A stretch of 64,000 bases of DNA from Rhabditophanes sp. KR3021 (taxonomy: Eukaryota > Nematoda > Chromadorea > Rhabditida > Alloionematidae): the NCBI GenBank assembly GCA_963281155.1, contig CAUJLY010000004.1:5580001-5644000 (forward strand). Direction: 5' to 3'. This document shows, in pieces, positions 1-13,115 of this stretch. Every line of letters starts with the position of its first letter. The first letter of the stretch is position 1. The notes beneath the pieces are model-generated. The model ran no database searches, was not told the DNA's origin, and was given only the letters and a program-made list of their open reading frames with translations. Position numbers and translations under genes: made by a program.

Positions 1-2486
1 TTTGAAACGATATGTTTATTGCATTACTATTATTAAAAAGTTTGTCATATGTAGTTGACGATTAAAAATTTTAAATAATATTTCCTGTACTTCGCAATTT
101 TTAGACACCTTCCTTTTTTTTATATAAATTGAAAGCGTTATCCAATAACTTTTAAAAATAAAGAGTACTTATTAAAAGGAGGTACCGTGTACTATTAATT
201 GTAAAGAGATTATTTTAGGAAATACGTGGTCTTATATAAAAACACTTTTGATTATTTGATTGTGCCTACCTTTTCCAAGAACTTTCCTTCAATTTTGTTT
301 GTCTTATATTACTGTCAAAGTATGTTGTTTTGAGGTTGTACGTACTAATTTCCTGAATGCTCATCATACTTTGATTAATCCTTTTATCAAGAAATTGATT
401 AAATAAGCTTTATCACAACTTAAATCATTTTTTGATTGCAATTGTGACATGATTTGATTTCCATTTCCTGGCCTTTCAAGCAAGCGTCGTAAATCATGTT
501 ATTAGCAGTATTACTAGTGTTTATACTTTTATTAATGTTATTAGTGCCATTTACTGTTTTTAATAGTTCTTCAACTTTGTATACCATTAAGCTGTTTGGT
601 ACGCTTAGTATAATATAAACATATTTTAATTTAGTATAAACATACCCTAATTTAGTCATCTCAAATTTGTATTTGTCCAATCCAATTATAGGACTTCCCT
701 TAATTACAAATTTCTTTATTAAAAATATCTATACGGTTTCTGAAGACTCACAGTAAACATTCGTAATTTCTAATTATTGTGCCAATCTTCGTTGCTACGA
801 CAATATTCGTACTTCCCACATGTAGATGAAAACTGTTAACAACAATATGAGCATCAAACATAAACTTACAAAGGATAGGTGTTACTTAATTTCTTTATTA
901 TGTGCATCAAAACCATGAATAAAAATTATAATTTTGTTTTGATTACTTTTAATGCTTCAGACTTGACTATTCATAATCGTTTGTTTAATTTGATTTAAGA
1001 AGATTAATTATACAAAAACAGGTAAATGGTTTAAATATTTACAAATATATAGCCTGTAGTAATAATGTCTAAAACTTTTAATCCTTTAATAAGACTTTTC
1101 TATTATTCCTTATCTTGTTATCACATACAATGCTTTTTTATGAAATATCTATTTTTTGTTTTCATTTAAAGTACCATTTTATTCAATGAACTCTTACGGC
1201 ATGTGAAGAAAGTCTTTTACTACCGTGTGGCAGTATTCACCATCAAACTCTGTATTTTAATTAATGTTTTTTCCCAATCACGACTTGCAAACTTACTGTG
1301 TTGAATGTGAAAACATTATGAGACAGTTGGCTTTCAAGTTTAAGGCCAAAGAGGGTAGGCACGAAAAAGAGACACGTGGGCAGGTATTACAAACAGCATT
1401 GTATTATAACGGATATGTGATGGATGTGATATAAGAAAAGAGTATATTTGGATATATTCATTTGCGATTTTATCCATTATATTCACATCTAAAATATATT
1501 TATTGTACATCTAATGGTATTATTAACATTAATGTTTGACTAAATAATTGTTGCTTTAATATAGTTGTAAATTAGTGAAGCCAATATATTTTTTAAAACC
1601 CAACCTTTATCACACTCCAAAAATCACAATCGTTGAAGTGCTTTGTGGGAATGGTGAAAAAAGGTTTAGATATTATAGAATGTGTCGGAGTCTTGCCTTC
1701 ACAAAATAAATGTACGAAAAGAAGAGTATGATTGTTTAATGATCTCCAACAACAATACATCATACATCTTGTGATAACCAGCTCTTCCATTTGCCACCAA
1801 TTTATTCATTTAAATATACGCATTATGTATTATCCATTATTATAACATTACAGTATTCCAGAATCGACCATTCGTCTCGTTTACCTTTAGAAAATACATA
1901 CAATTTGACTTCATTCGCTGTATAATATATTTACTCTCAATTTATTCTTACGCTGATAACGAGTCATCTCCTTTTTACATGACAATCTCATGAAAGTTAA
2001 AAGCCAATAGTCTCTAGTTCTGTTCTGTATTCGTACAATAGTGGCCACCTCATATATCAATTTAACACTATATTTATAATTTATCACCACACATTTTTAT
2101 CTAAACACTCCTATCATAATCAAAGAGATTAGTATCTTACATCCAATACCGTTTTGAATGTACAAAATTTGTTCTTAACCATAAACAGCACCGCTATTAT
2201 TTTCATTATCAAAAAGAGCTAAGCTTCTTCTTACTCTTTTACGATCTGTTAATAAGACCAGTCTTTGGGGCGGATTATAAGACATTTTGTCCTTGTAGAC
2301 AAGATGGCTTGCTTCTATCGATGATCATTAATTCATTGCTTTCATTATCTCCTTTATCCACAATTAATGAAATAATTTAAACTTAATCTTTTTAGATAAA
2401 CAACCTTTTTTAAACATCCTACAACACATCTATTAAACTTGACGATTTGTTGAGTTTAATTTCTAAAAATCACGATTGATAACAAC
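1..2486. other. Non-coding flank upstream of first homeobox gene
   Basis: I see no supportable gene here. Short open frames exist on both strands but have the length expected by chance in AT-rich DNA and show no family motifs or splice-signal context. The stretch probably holds 5' regulatory sequence for the homeobox gene that follows. TAATCC/GGATTA words typical of K50 homeodomain sites occur (for example near 377 and 1079) but not more often than base composition would give. Confidence 0.5.
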
Positions 2487-4205
2487 ATGGTATATAATGC
2501 TGCCTTCGCGGCAGCAGCCTATAGCTTACCGCAAGCCGCAAGTGCCACACAACAACCTTTTGGAACTACACAATATCATCATATGAATATGCCAGGCTTG
2601 ATGTTTGGCACAGGATCATATAATAACAATGGAAGTAAGTTCAATGTAACTTCGGGTACTTTTTTATGGGTTTACTATTATTTTCGCTATTTTTTATGAG
2701 TTCTCTAACATCGCTAATTCTAACCAATTTAAGGCATTTCTTATCAAACTTTTGAAGGCATAATGCCAAAGCCACGACGCCGAGAAAGGACATCATTTTC
2801 CAGTAAGCCTTCACTGACATTAACATACAAATACTAATATACAAATTGTTTTTTAGAAAGAAACTTGGATGTTTTAGAAGAATATTTTAAAAATTCACAA
2901 TACCCGGATGTATATACTAGAGAAAGAATCGCCGAACAAATATGCCTACAAGAGAGCCGTATCCAAGTCTGGTTCAAAAACAGACGGTAATAAATGGCTC
3001 AATTTATTAATAATAATTTTATTTAGAGCTAAACACCGTCAAAAGGAACGTGAAAAGCCTAAGCAAATGGGAAATCACGTAAAAAAGGAAAATGGTTCTA
3101 GACTATCTTCTACCGATACAGTTGACAATAGTCCAGTTAACTCAATTGGCTTGAACGAAGGTGGTGGAAATAATAATCATCTTATGTCGTTTGAAAGCAC
3201 TTCCGTTGAACGCATACAAGAAGAAAGGTACGTTGATGTGTCAAGGATAAGCTAGGGATTGTCAAACGATAATCATTTTCTTATCCCATCCTAACTCTAA
3301 GAGTTGTACTTTTTATTAACATATAATTTATTATTTAAGCCTCCCATCCAATAGAAGTGGATCTCCACCAGAACTGCATATCAAAACAGATCAGATTGAT
3401 AATTGTGACAAAAAAGAAGATTGCGAAAAAGAAGTTAAGAATGACAATAGAATTAAAAGTTCAGAATCAGTTACTGGTTTAATCCCTATTGACAATCACA
3501 ATCCAACTTCATTGAGTGATCAATCTTGGGCCAGCTCGGATATAGCAAATTCTACGGTATGTTTTATATAAAAGTCTAAATATTACGAAGTACAGGACTT
3601 ACATTTTGCACCAGTAAACACAATTTGTATCAATCTAATTTTCATGTTAACAACCAATGATAAAGTATTACATGTATTGATGGTTTGACCACGGAATGCA
3701 TCACTAAATCTCATTAACATGTACATTTATCACCGAAAAATAATTTGTGTTTAATTTGTGAAATGTGGGCGAAAATAACTTAGATTACAAAAATACTTTG
3801 GATTGGTACATTTTTACAAAAGCTCAAAGCGTACTGACAAATAAAAATGACAAAGATAAAACATTTTGCACATGTATTTAAATGATTTTTTAGTTTGCTT
3901 CAACTGCATCAACAATATTATCACCAAATTTATCTATATCTCCTCAATGTACAATTTCTGTTCCGAATACTGGGCACCTTCAAGCTTTTGGTAACCCAAT
4001 ACCACTACCAACAGCTCAATCTTCTATAGTGCCTCCACTAGGTACCAATACCAGTCTATTTTATCCTCGTGATTTTAATAACTACTTATATACTCAAGCA
4101 CCATACTATGCCGCCAATGGAACAACACTTACTTATAATCCAGCTGATTATGCAGCAGCTAATAATTATTATAATATGAACGGAGCAAACTCCTACTTTT
4201 TCTGA
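2487..4205 (+). CDS. OTX-class (K50 paired-like) homeobox transcription factor, copy 1
   Basis: Six exons: 2487-2634, 2734-2802, 2857-2986, 3027-3227, 3340-3556 and 3894-4205, all phase-consistent, giving 358 residues. The homeodomain lies at about residues 63-122 and is split by two introns; it starts RRRERTSFS and ends with recognition helix [14 protein letters not shown]. Lysine at homeodomain position 50 (WFK) marks the bicoid/OTX/Gsc specificity group that binds TAATCC-type sites. The N-terminus is alanine-rich, and the C-terminus is rich in Tyr, Asn and Ala (several YY pairs), as in nematode OTX-type proteins. The next gene is a related K50 homeobox gene on the same strand. C. elegans has adjacent ceh-36 and ceh-37, so this pair is probably their counterpart; which copy matches which I cannot say. 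Expected role: nuclear regulator of sensory neuron identity. The exon 2 acceptor (TTTAAG) is weak but is the only one that keeps frame. Confidence 0.88.
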
Positions 4206-7200
4206 AATTAATATATCTGCTCTTAAGGCTGTACACGAAGGTATATAAAAGCATGGTTGATCATAGATACACATATTAACCTTATTATTAGTTTCATCAT
4301 AATACATATGTTTGAAGAATTATTTTTGTACATTTTAAAATAATGTTATTGTATTTAAATAAAATTTTTATCTATACAATCCATCCATATTCTGCATTTC
4401 CACAAATATTTACCATATTAAACACTTTTTACAAGAAGTGCTCATGAAATACAGTACTCTCATTTTATTAACCTTAACTTAATTACTAATTGTACCCTAT
4501 CTATTTCCTAATTCTTTCAAGCTGTCATTCAATTCACACAACTTCTGTTCATATATCCTAATTACAAAATTATACATCTTCCAACAGTCATTTAATAACT
4601 CCTTATATTAACTATTATACTAACTTATACACTGACTAATATACTAATTTGTATACTCACTATTAAATGATCCATGATCGGATTAGAAATAAAGACATTC
4701 TCCTATTATACGGCAACAATATAAACCTGCTGTTAGCATCAATCATTATATTAGTTAATTTGTAGTAAGGCTCGATTTATTTGGTTTGTGTTATAAAAAT
4801 GGGAAATACATAAATTATCAATTGTTATGCAATTAGTTGGTAGACGCAAACATCCGTCTTGTCCTCACCTCGTTACGCAACATTTCCCAATAATATTGCT
4901 CTTCAAATCAAATACCAATTTCCGCAATTCCAATAATCACCTTTTAAAATTCTTATACAAAAAGGCACTTGTAGTTTGGATGGCACACTTAAGGTTCTTA
5001 ACATTTTAGCATAAATGATACCGCACGTGTTTGATGTTAATTCAATAGTGCCAAAAATCACACTGATCACAGTGAGTATACAAAGTGATCGGTTATAAAA
5101 TGGTTTTAAAATAAAGGGATCGTTCGGAACCTACGTAAATCTAAGACAAGTGATGAAGTGCTAATCAACCGTGTTTTACACACTTTTAACCCAGACTATA
5201 TGCTTTCGGTACTGGTTGAACTGCTCTTTGTAGTGGAATGATGTGAAATAGGTGTTGAAAGCAGTTCTTCATATTAAAATGTTTAGCAACATGCTGAAAA
5301 ATAAATTAAAAACATTAAAAACATTAAATATATTAAATTTGTTAAGTATATTAAATACATTACATTTATTAAATATAATATTTATTTGTCATTTTAAGTT
5401 GGTAAAACATAATTTGCACCAATTAATCATAGGGATCCCATTTTATTTGCTCAAAATATTATCATAAATCAAAGTTTGATCGGATTAACTGTACATTATC
5501 ATCATTGCCATTCCATTTAAATTATCAACATTAACATACTTATCTAAATAAACAGTCTTTTCAAATTCTTGATAAAAACAGTTTCTCATCAACACAAAAT
5601 CAGACATAAATTGGACAAAAATTGGAAAAAACGGTTAATTATGATTGATAAAGCAAAGAAACATTCACATATTCATTAATATTGTATTGCCTCTATATTA
5701 CTGCAATCAACCATTTTTTCTAAAAAACAAGGTTATTTTTGAGTAATGCTTCCATCATTATTATTTAAATGCACTTTCGTAAAACACTGGTCATGCTGGT
5801 ACATAATGATATAATATTGAATTGGATATTATTTATTTTCTGGGGACATTTTAATATAGATTAGTTGTGGTGAATCTTTTGTCGTTACCTTAGTTATTTG
5901 CTTACAACATAATCTGGTGGACTGAATTCGTACAAAAATAAGTTAATAATGAAAAGTCAATTTTTCTTTTACTTTAATAATCACAATTTATTTATGGTTA
6001 GACATATTTTTTGACTTTGGAATAAGAATGTGATTGAACTATTAGCTAAACAAAGTTTGCTTTTAGTGTTAACTTTAACTATCTACATTTTATTTGTGAG
6101 AACTTTTACCTAACAGTGGTGATTGCTAACTTCTGCTGTTTTATAATTTTAAATTAAGTATTATGTATTCGTGTCAGTTACATATCTGTTAGCTAGCCTT
6201 AAATGTTTGTTTTGTTTGGTAATACTAATACATCTTATGCAATACCGGGATGTTACATGTTTTGTATGTTTACATACTGCAATAATTGTATCTCTTTTAA
6301 ATTGCTTGATCTGCTAATCCCTGCAAATATTGTATCACTTGAAATGGATATATTTGTATTTATTTGAAAAGATCAACTATGCCGTTTCTATTAATACCCA
6401 CTCCATTGTTGCGTTATTTTGTAAATACTTTGATAGTATTCATTCTATTTTCGGCACCTATTTATCACTTGTAAAAGATTAAGAAGCGAAAGCTTGGTAT
6501 GTAGTATAGATGTTTTGTCGGTATTCATTATGTGCAATTGAGCAGGTGATGTATTAATTTGGCACGCTTTTGTCAGTGTCCGTACCGTAGTTCATAAAAA
6601 GAAATGTTATCCCAAAGTTATGTCCAAAATATATAGAAAGGAAATGATATTCTGAAGTTATAAATATATTCTGTGATTTAATTTTCCAATTCTTTATTTG
6701 ATTTCAAACAGATGGTATTTTAAAAGATTTAGGAGTCTGTGAAAAGTTGTTGTGTTGAACTAGCAGGGATTATTAATTTTCAAATAACAAAATGCAGTTA
6801 GACTATTATTTTAAATAGATAGCTTTTTGTAACTTAACTTTAAAATGCACACTGACTTCCTTATACTAAAAATCGTGCACAAAAGTGTTATACACAAGAT
6901 AATCACAATTAAGTTGTCAATTTTGTTCACAGCTTTTGATGACTTACATCAAAGTTAATTGACGAAAAGGAAAGGTATAAAATAATTAGTAGATGTCATA
7001 GATATGATTTTAGTAAGTTGAGTTAATTACCATACAAGTGGGATATCCATACTGTTACACTATTGAACACATTGGTGCTACTATAAATGAACAGTTAGTA
7101 ATTGAATCAGCATATCTCAATTATCATCTTAAGCCATCAGCCATGTTCTCTATTTTCCACCTGTCACAGTTACAATAATTTGTAAATTTTGTAAAACTAA

Positions 7201-9119
7201 TTTTGGGATTATCTCCAATTAAATTGCGTTTCCAAACCCAACAGGGACATTGCTATTAAAAAGAACCGTTCAATTGTTAAAGTTCATCTCGTATTTCATT
7301 AAAGCACGGCACCATTTAATGTTTGTTATGCAATGTGTTTGTTAATTTCATGTTACTCTACTATTAATCTGTTAATCACTTTCTTAAAGATACATACTTG
7401 ATTGCTTATAGTAAGCATCGTATATTAAATTTGATATCGTAGGGGCAATCATATTAGTTAATTTCCCATAATGCATGGTACGATAAAGGTGCAAAAGGCA
7501 CACACCTAACACGATGCTGAGAAAAGTTGATGAACTATTGATACTCGGTTGATTGTAGATATGCATTTCATTCACCTTTTTGATGGATTTAAGAAACAAA
7601 GTTGACAGGTTTGTAGCTGTCCCGAAAAAGGTATTGTCCTCCATAGACAGAATAAGCACCTTCTATAAGCAAATTTCTTAACTTAGCAGGGGTCAAAATA
7701 CCATCTTTGAAAAGTCCGCAGTTGAGAAAGAAACTTAAGTTAGTGTTTGATGATTTTATAAGGGATTATCACAAACATTATTACTGAGATCAAAGGGAAA
7801 AAGAAATAAAGTTGATTGAACACTTCAAAATATTACATTCGGCACTTTAAATGAATTTGTGTTCTAAAGATATAAACAAATGATGTTGAAAACATGTCAA
7901 ATTCATTTTAATATTTTAAGTAATATATTTTTGATAATACGAAAACAGTTTTTAATCTACAAATATTAAGATGACTTTATTTGTGATTTATTTGCAATAA
8001 ATTAAATTGCTAAGCTACCTATTCCTACGCAGTTTCTTGATTATGAACATTTAATTCTAATATCTTTAACAGCTTTTGCCCTTATCTACGCAAATCAAAG
8101 CTTTGTTTGACGTAAAGCAAAAGTATATTTCAATTTATTTAATTGATTTTCAAGATATTAAGGGTGATGATTATTTGGAGGCTCGGGATAAATAGTTATA
8201 TTTAGATATTCGTGACGGAATCGTTTTTGTGGTGTGGCCAATGTTTTTTGGTATAAAAGAGTTGCAGTTTACTTTGCTAGCTTATCTTACCATTTATTCT
8301 TATTTAACTTTCCAAATTTGTTTATGCCACAATAATTTCTTGTGAATTTATTATGTTATTGTTTATAAGTCCTATTCATTAATTTATTATCCCAATAACA
8401 CATCTATAAATATACAAATACTATTCATTTCCACAAATAGGTGAAATAAGTATATTTATATAATTTGCACATGCAAAAATACTAACAAAACAATTTGTGA
8501 ATCTTTTTAAGTCTCAATGGGTTTGGGTTATTGTTGTTTACCTGAATTGAAATTTGAACAAAAGTTTACATTTTGGACCATATTTGTTTTTTATTTAACT
8601 CGGTAAATCGAGTTAACTTAGATACTTCTTTGTGTTCTTTTACAGTAATCTGTTTGCTGTGATGTACATTGTGTTGTCAAAACCTTCAAACCCTCCCAAA
8701 CGTTCATTTTCTTTTTAATTAAGTAGGCTGCTCCAAACCCAAAAAATGGTCATTTAACGACCACGCCTTTATTATACCAGCAAAAGTAATGAGTTCAACA
8801 TCGTGAATATCTATCATAAACTAATTTTACAACTTGCGAAATAAGTTCATTTTTTATCTATTAATACATACTTTACAAATAGTGTGAGGTGTAGAATTAG
8901 ATAAAAGATGAGCAACAAATATAACATACTTTCCTTTAATATTGCTGCATTTGCCCCATATTTATTACTATTATTTGGCTTACTTATAAATTATCCCGAT
9001 TATCCTCACCATCTCTAATATTCTTTGTTTTTTTAGTAAAGACGAATTGTTTATTGTATCTAAAAATTCAATAACAAACAATACATTCCTTATTACTCAT
9101 TAAAATATTATCTTTAATT
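4206..9119. other. Long intergenic region between the two homeobox genes
   Basis: About 4.9 kb without a convincing gene. A polyadenylation-like AATAAA lies near 4360, shortly after the first gene. Small open frames (for instance 5252-5467 and the minus-strand 7384-7659) have no recognisable motif and are within chance length. This is by far the longest same-strand intergenic gap in the window, which suits cell-type-specific enhancers for the second homeobox gene. No terminal inverted repeats or transposase frames were seen. Confidence 0.5.
5297..5390. repeat. AT-rich imperfect tandem repeat (about 11-12 bp)
   Basis: Run of variants of ATTAAAxACATTAAA, including TTAAATATATTAAAT and TTAAATACATTACA. 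It reads as a decayed short tandem repeat and encodes nothing convincing. Confidence 0.5.
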
Positions 9120-10945
9120 ATGGTACCTAATCCAAATGGAATCAGTCCTAACGGAATCAATTCAAATGGTATTAATCCAAATGGCATCAATTCAACTGGA
9201 TTGAATTCCAACAATCTGAATACACCTTTCCATCAGCAATTTAACCCCTATGCTATGGCCCAAACTAACTTTGGAAACTTAGCCTATCCAGGTGCTCCTT
9301 CTGTTTTTAATAATTTTCAACATAGCTTGGTCAATCCACAACATCATTCTGTCAATAATGGTTTACCAGGGTAAGTTCATTTTTTCAACGACATCTATGA
9401 CTAATTTATATTTTAGATATAATATTGAATACACCCGGAAGTCTAATAACCGTCGAGAACGAACCTCATACAGTACGTTAATTCACTTTGTAGCATAAAT
9501 AATATAATAATTCCTTATCTCCAGGTAAAATGGCTCTTGATCGTTTGGAAGCTTCCTTTGTTAGAAGTATGTATCCTGATGTACATCAACGTGAATCATT
9601 AGCTTCCTTCCTTAACCTTGCTGAAGGAAGAATACAAGTCTGGTTTAAGAACAGAAGGTAAGCGTTTATTACTTCCCCACATTAAATCGCTTTTGTTGGC
9701 TAATTAATGCCTTTTAGTATACAAAATAATCTTAAATTTTCAGCTTTTACATAAACTTAAGACCATATTTTTGTTCTTTTATAATTTTATAACACAAAAA
9801 GTAGCATGAAAACTTAAACATACTTTTCGAATGAAGTTTCTAAATCATTAGCTACAATTGTGATGATTTTTCGGTCGTTTACGGTTTAATCGGTTAGGTT
9901 ATCTGTTTGATATTATATAAGAGACTTTTGCAAGTAGTCTTTCTAACTCAACACTACTCGGAGGGCAAGATAAATAATATAAGGCCATTTTACTAAGACA
10001 TGGAATCGATGCTTATGGTTCTTAAAAAGGCAATGGATCGTCAAACCTTGTAATGCCAGTAAAAGTGTAATATTTTTTAAATCATCTTAGAATGTGGCTG
10101 ATTAAACAAGGTTCAGCAATTAAGTCACTCTACATACCATCATCAGTAATAGACTCACTACAATAAATTGTATTTAAGTGCGGATTCATTAATTAGCTTT
10201 CACAAACAATATTATTTTTCTTATATGTTTCCAATCGCTAAGTCGAAGCTTCAATAACATTATCAGCAAAAGTAAAGACAAAAGTTTATTTTATTTATAA
10301 ATAAAAATCATTTCGATTTTTGACCACTATATATTTTATTAAATTTATTAATTGATCCTGTTTAGAGCTAAGTATCGCCAACAAGTCAAACAAAATCAAA
10401 TAATCGAACAAGCTTCGAAGTCAAGTAGGAGAGAAATAGGAAATGAAAGTCCGATTGCAGGAGTACCGAGATTATCCCCAAGAACTATGGACGGTATTAA
10501 GACTGAGTCAAACTCCAACTCAAGATCGTCTTCTTCCCCACATTTGGACTTTAAGGAGATAAAACTTGAAAACTCGCCAGATTCATCTTCTGATACAAGT
10601 TCAAACAGCTCAATGGATAAAACAATACACTCTACTCATGATCTTTCCAAAAATGTAGGCCTACACCACAACTTGCTTAAACTTGATGATTCAAACGGCA
10701 AAGTTAATAAATTGTCACCATCAGCAGACTCAGGAATATCAAATTCTCCTTTAGGCAACACATACCCAATTATACCAAACTATTTTCAAGAAAATATGTC
10801 AAGTAATTTTTTAAACAGCTGTGTTCTTGCTTCAAATCCTTCGGCACCATACTATTATCCCTATTCAGGTTTTCCATATTACAATGGTGGAGTACAATTT
10901 GATCCAGCTGCCGCTAACAATTATTTTTCAGGTCCTAACTCTTAG
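9120..10945 (+). CDS. OTX-class (K50 paired-like) homeobox transcription factor, copy 2
   Basis: Four exons: 9120-9370, 9417-9472, 9525-9657 and 10366-10945, phase-consistent, 339 residues. The homeodomain is at about residues 94-153, beginning [10 protein letters not shown] and ending [16 protein letters not shown]. Position 50 is lysine, as in the upstream gene. Helix 1 departs from the usual OTX form (ALDRLEASF rather than LDVLEALF). The last intron interrupts the RRA codon at the end of the homeodomain at exactly the same site and phase as in the upstream gene, which supports tandem duplication. The N-terminus has a short repeated [10 protein letters not shown] stretch; the C-terminus is Ser-rich then Tyr/Pro-rich. 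The last intron (9658-10365) is large for this window and may carry regulatory sequence. Likely a ceh-36/ceh-37 counterpart; a different K50 class member is possible. Confidence 0.88.
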
Positions 10946-12150
10946 GTACTCAGCAAAAGAAATTTTTGGAAGCGTCATAATGGATATTTAATATTAATTT
11001 TACATGTAAATATTAATCTAATAATTATTTGAACTTTTGACAAATTAATTGAGCTCACTTTGTACATAGTTGCAAGCTTTAATTTTATTGACATCATTTC
11101 AAAAACCTGTGACTGATTTACTATACAAACCTGCATTTATTTATAAATAAAACTATCAAAAGCAATTTGTATACTTATGTTATAATTACTTTAAACGTAA
11201 AAAAGTGTGTTTCTTTAGATTAAAATTATTTATAATATCATGAATTGTAATGAATTAATTGAAACCTTTTTGAATATCCATTGCAAAATGACATCGCAAT
11301 CCGTCCAAGTACCTCTTGCTTATAAAATATATGACTACTTCAATTATAAGCCTACTTAACTCATCTTAACCACATATTTCGCTTCCCTTTTTACTTCAAA
11401 TATTTATGTAAATTGTGTCCTCTTATACCTGTGGAAGTTGTTGATAAAGTGCCATCAATTATGATGCAAATTCCATCATTTAAACCGACACTTCAAATCA
11501 ATCAAGGTTCTTTGTTTCACGCATTTATAGGGGTCATGGCATCGCTTAGCGGCTTTTATCAATTAATTAAATAAAGACTCCCAACCTTTCTTTCTCAAGA
11601 AACAGCCAAAATAAACTAACATCTAATATTTACTTTATCTCCAACTATGTGCTTGTCTAAGGTAGACTAAATAATGAGCGGCCAAATCAAACAGTCTATG
11701 TTACGTCAGGATCCCTTGAGCAAATGCATGAACTGATCGGCATTAATATCTTTTGCAAAGAAACTGTCCGAGGATTTAAAAGGGCAAAAGGTAACGAAAC
11801 GATTTAACAGACAGGTGTCGTCGTGATAACAAACATTTACTCTATTATTTTGTTGTTTTAAATGTTTCTTAATCCAAATGAACGTTAACCAATCTTTCTA
11901 AATGAACATCGATGGACGGTGTAAGTAGGGATAATCATGTAAGATTAAATGAAATGTTGTAACTATCAATTATTAAAAGCAACCAACAATAATTAACTAA
12001 ATACAAATTAATTAAATACAAATTCTTGCAAAATTTAATCTCCTACAAAGACTATCACTTCCGTGTATATTTACACAAAAAAGCACGAGAACTTTAAAAG
12101 CATTGACTTTATTACAACATAACTAACTACACATCATAACAATAAAAAGT
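10946..12150. other. Intergenic, convergent 3' region
   Basis: This lies between the 3' ends of the second homeobox gene and the minus-strand MIA40-like gene. AATAAA at about 11145 suits the homeobox gene. I see no further gene, RNA motif or repeat. Confidence 0.5.
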
Positions 12151-12660
12151 TCATTCATTATTGCTTTTGAAACATCCAGTATCCATGACACATCTCATAA
12201 ACTCCATAAATTGGGTTGTACACGCACCATCTTCGAATTCAATCTTAGACTGCTTTTTCTGACAACTTAATAAATCTCTAAATGCATAACCACAAGGCGA
12301 AGCTACTAAATGTGACACGCAATGACACTCAAAATTAGGTGTTCCATCTGGATTTGTAGGCCCTTAAATACATAATATATTATTATAAAGAATATGTTAT
12401 TATAGACAGCAATATGTTATTATAAAGCCATCAATGGGTAATGCCAAACTATACCTGGGTTGTATTTAGAGAACAAGTCATCTGGTGCCATCATAGATAC
12501 TTTCTTGGCATATTCGTTTGTAATCTCACTATAAAACTTGTCTTTTGTCATAAGATAGACCTACAACAAAGTTACACATTTATTTTTATTTACTAATGAA
12601 ACTTACAGCATCCTTATCACTTATTTTTATTAAACTATTGTCGAAGCTAGATTTCGACAT
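12151..12660 (-). CDS. MIA40/CHCHD4-like twin CX9C intermembrane-space oxidoreductase, CHC variant
   Basis: Three short exons, 12660-12607, 12560-12455 and 12362-12151, with GTAAGT/GTATAG donors and TAG/AAG acceptors, give 123 residues. The C-terminal half is a clear twin CX9C domain: Cys77/Cys87 and Cys101/Cys111, preceded by a CHC triad at 66-68. In MIA40/CHCHD4 the same place holds the redox-active CPC, which oxidises imported small Cys proteins in the mitochondrial intermembrane space and passes electrons to Erv1/ALR. Surrounding residues match the family layout (NPDGTPNFECHC, then SPCGYAF, then a second helix pair), and no N-terminal presequence is visible, as expected for animal CHCHD4. 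Pro67 is His and there is a seventh Cys at 117. It could be a related CHCH protein, but the order CxC-CX9C-CX9C is specific. Confidence 0.78.
12373..12427. repeat. Short tandem repeat in an intron of the MIA40-like gene
   Basis: Two to three near-identical copies of a unit containing ATATGTTATTATA, within the second intron. Confidence 0.5.
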
Positions 12661-13115
12661 TTTCAAAAATATGTACTTTTAGCTGCTTCAATTTTTCTTG
12701 CCACGAAACAAATTGGGCTACCATAGCTTGGAAAATATTTTAAAAGTCAAGACATTTCTACTCATTCGAACGACGCCATAGCATTTGCATACGCTCCTAC
12801 GTTCTATTCAAATAATTTATTTATTTTAAAAAGAATCATTTGGTATTGCAATATTTTTGTCATAATCCTGCCAAAACAATCGTCGTGTTGGGCATTCGTT
12901 ATTGATGTAGTTATATAATCTCTACACACCTAATACATATAATCTACCTCTTATATGCATATCTTGTGCTTACACATAAACTTACAATATATCTGTGTTT
13001 TATATTTAGAAATTTATTTATCATACGAAAATGTATACAATGGGTACATCCGTGTCTTCGGGCGTACATTTAATTTGATTAATCTTTTAACAGTAAACAT
13101 ATCCTTTCTAGGAGA
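12661..13115. other. Divergent promoter region
   Basis: About 450 bp between the divergent MIA40-like gene and the next plus-strand gene, so it likely contains both promoters. CTTTCTAG at 13104-13111, five bases upstream of the ATG at 13116, is a plausible trans-splice acceptor for the plus-strand gene. Confidence 0.45.

Noticed and set aside
7384..7659. Minus-strand open frame of 91 codons in the homeobox intergenic gap
   Set aside because: No motif, no splice context, and frames of this length are expected by chance in AT-rich sequence of this size.
4206..9119. TAATCC/GGATTA words as an autoregulatory K50 site cluster
   Set aside because: A handful of matches in nearly 5 kb is about what base composition predicts.
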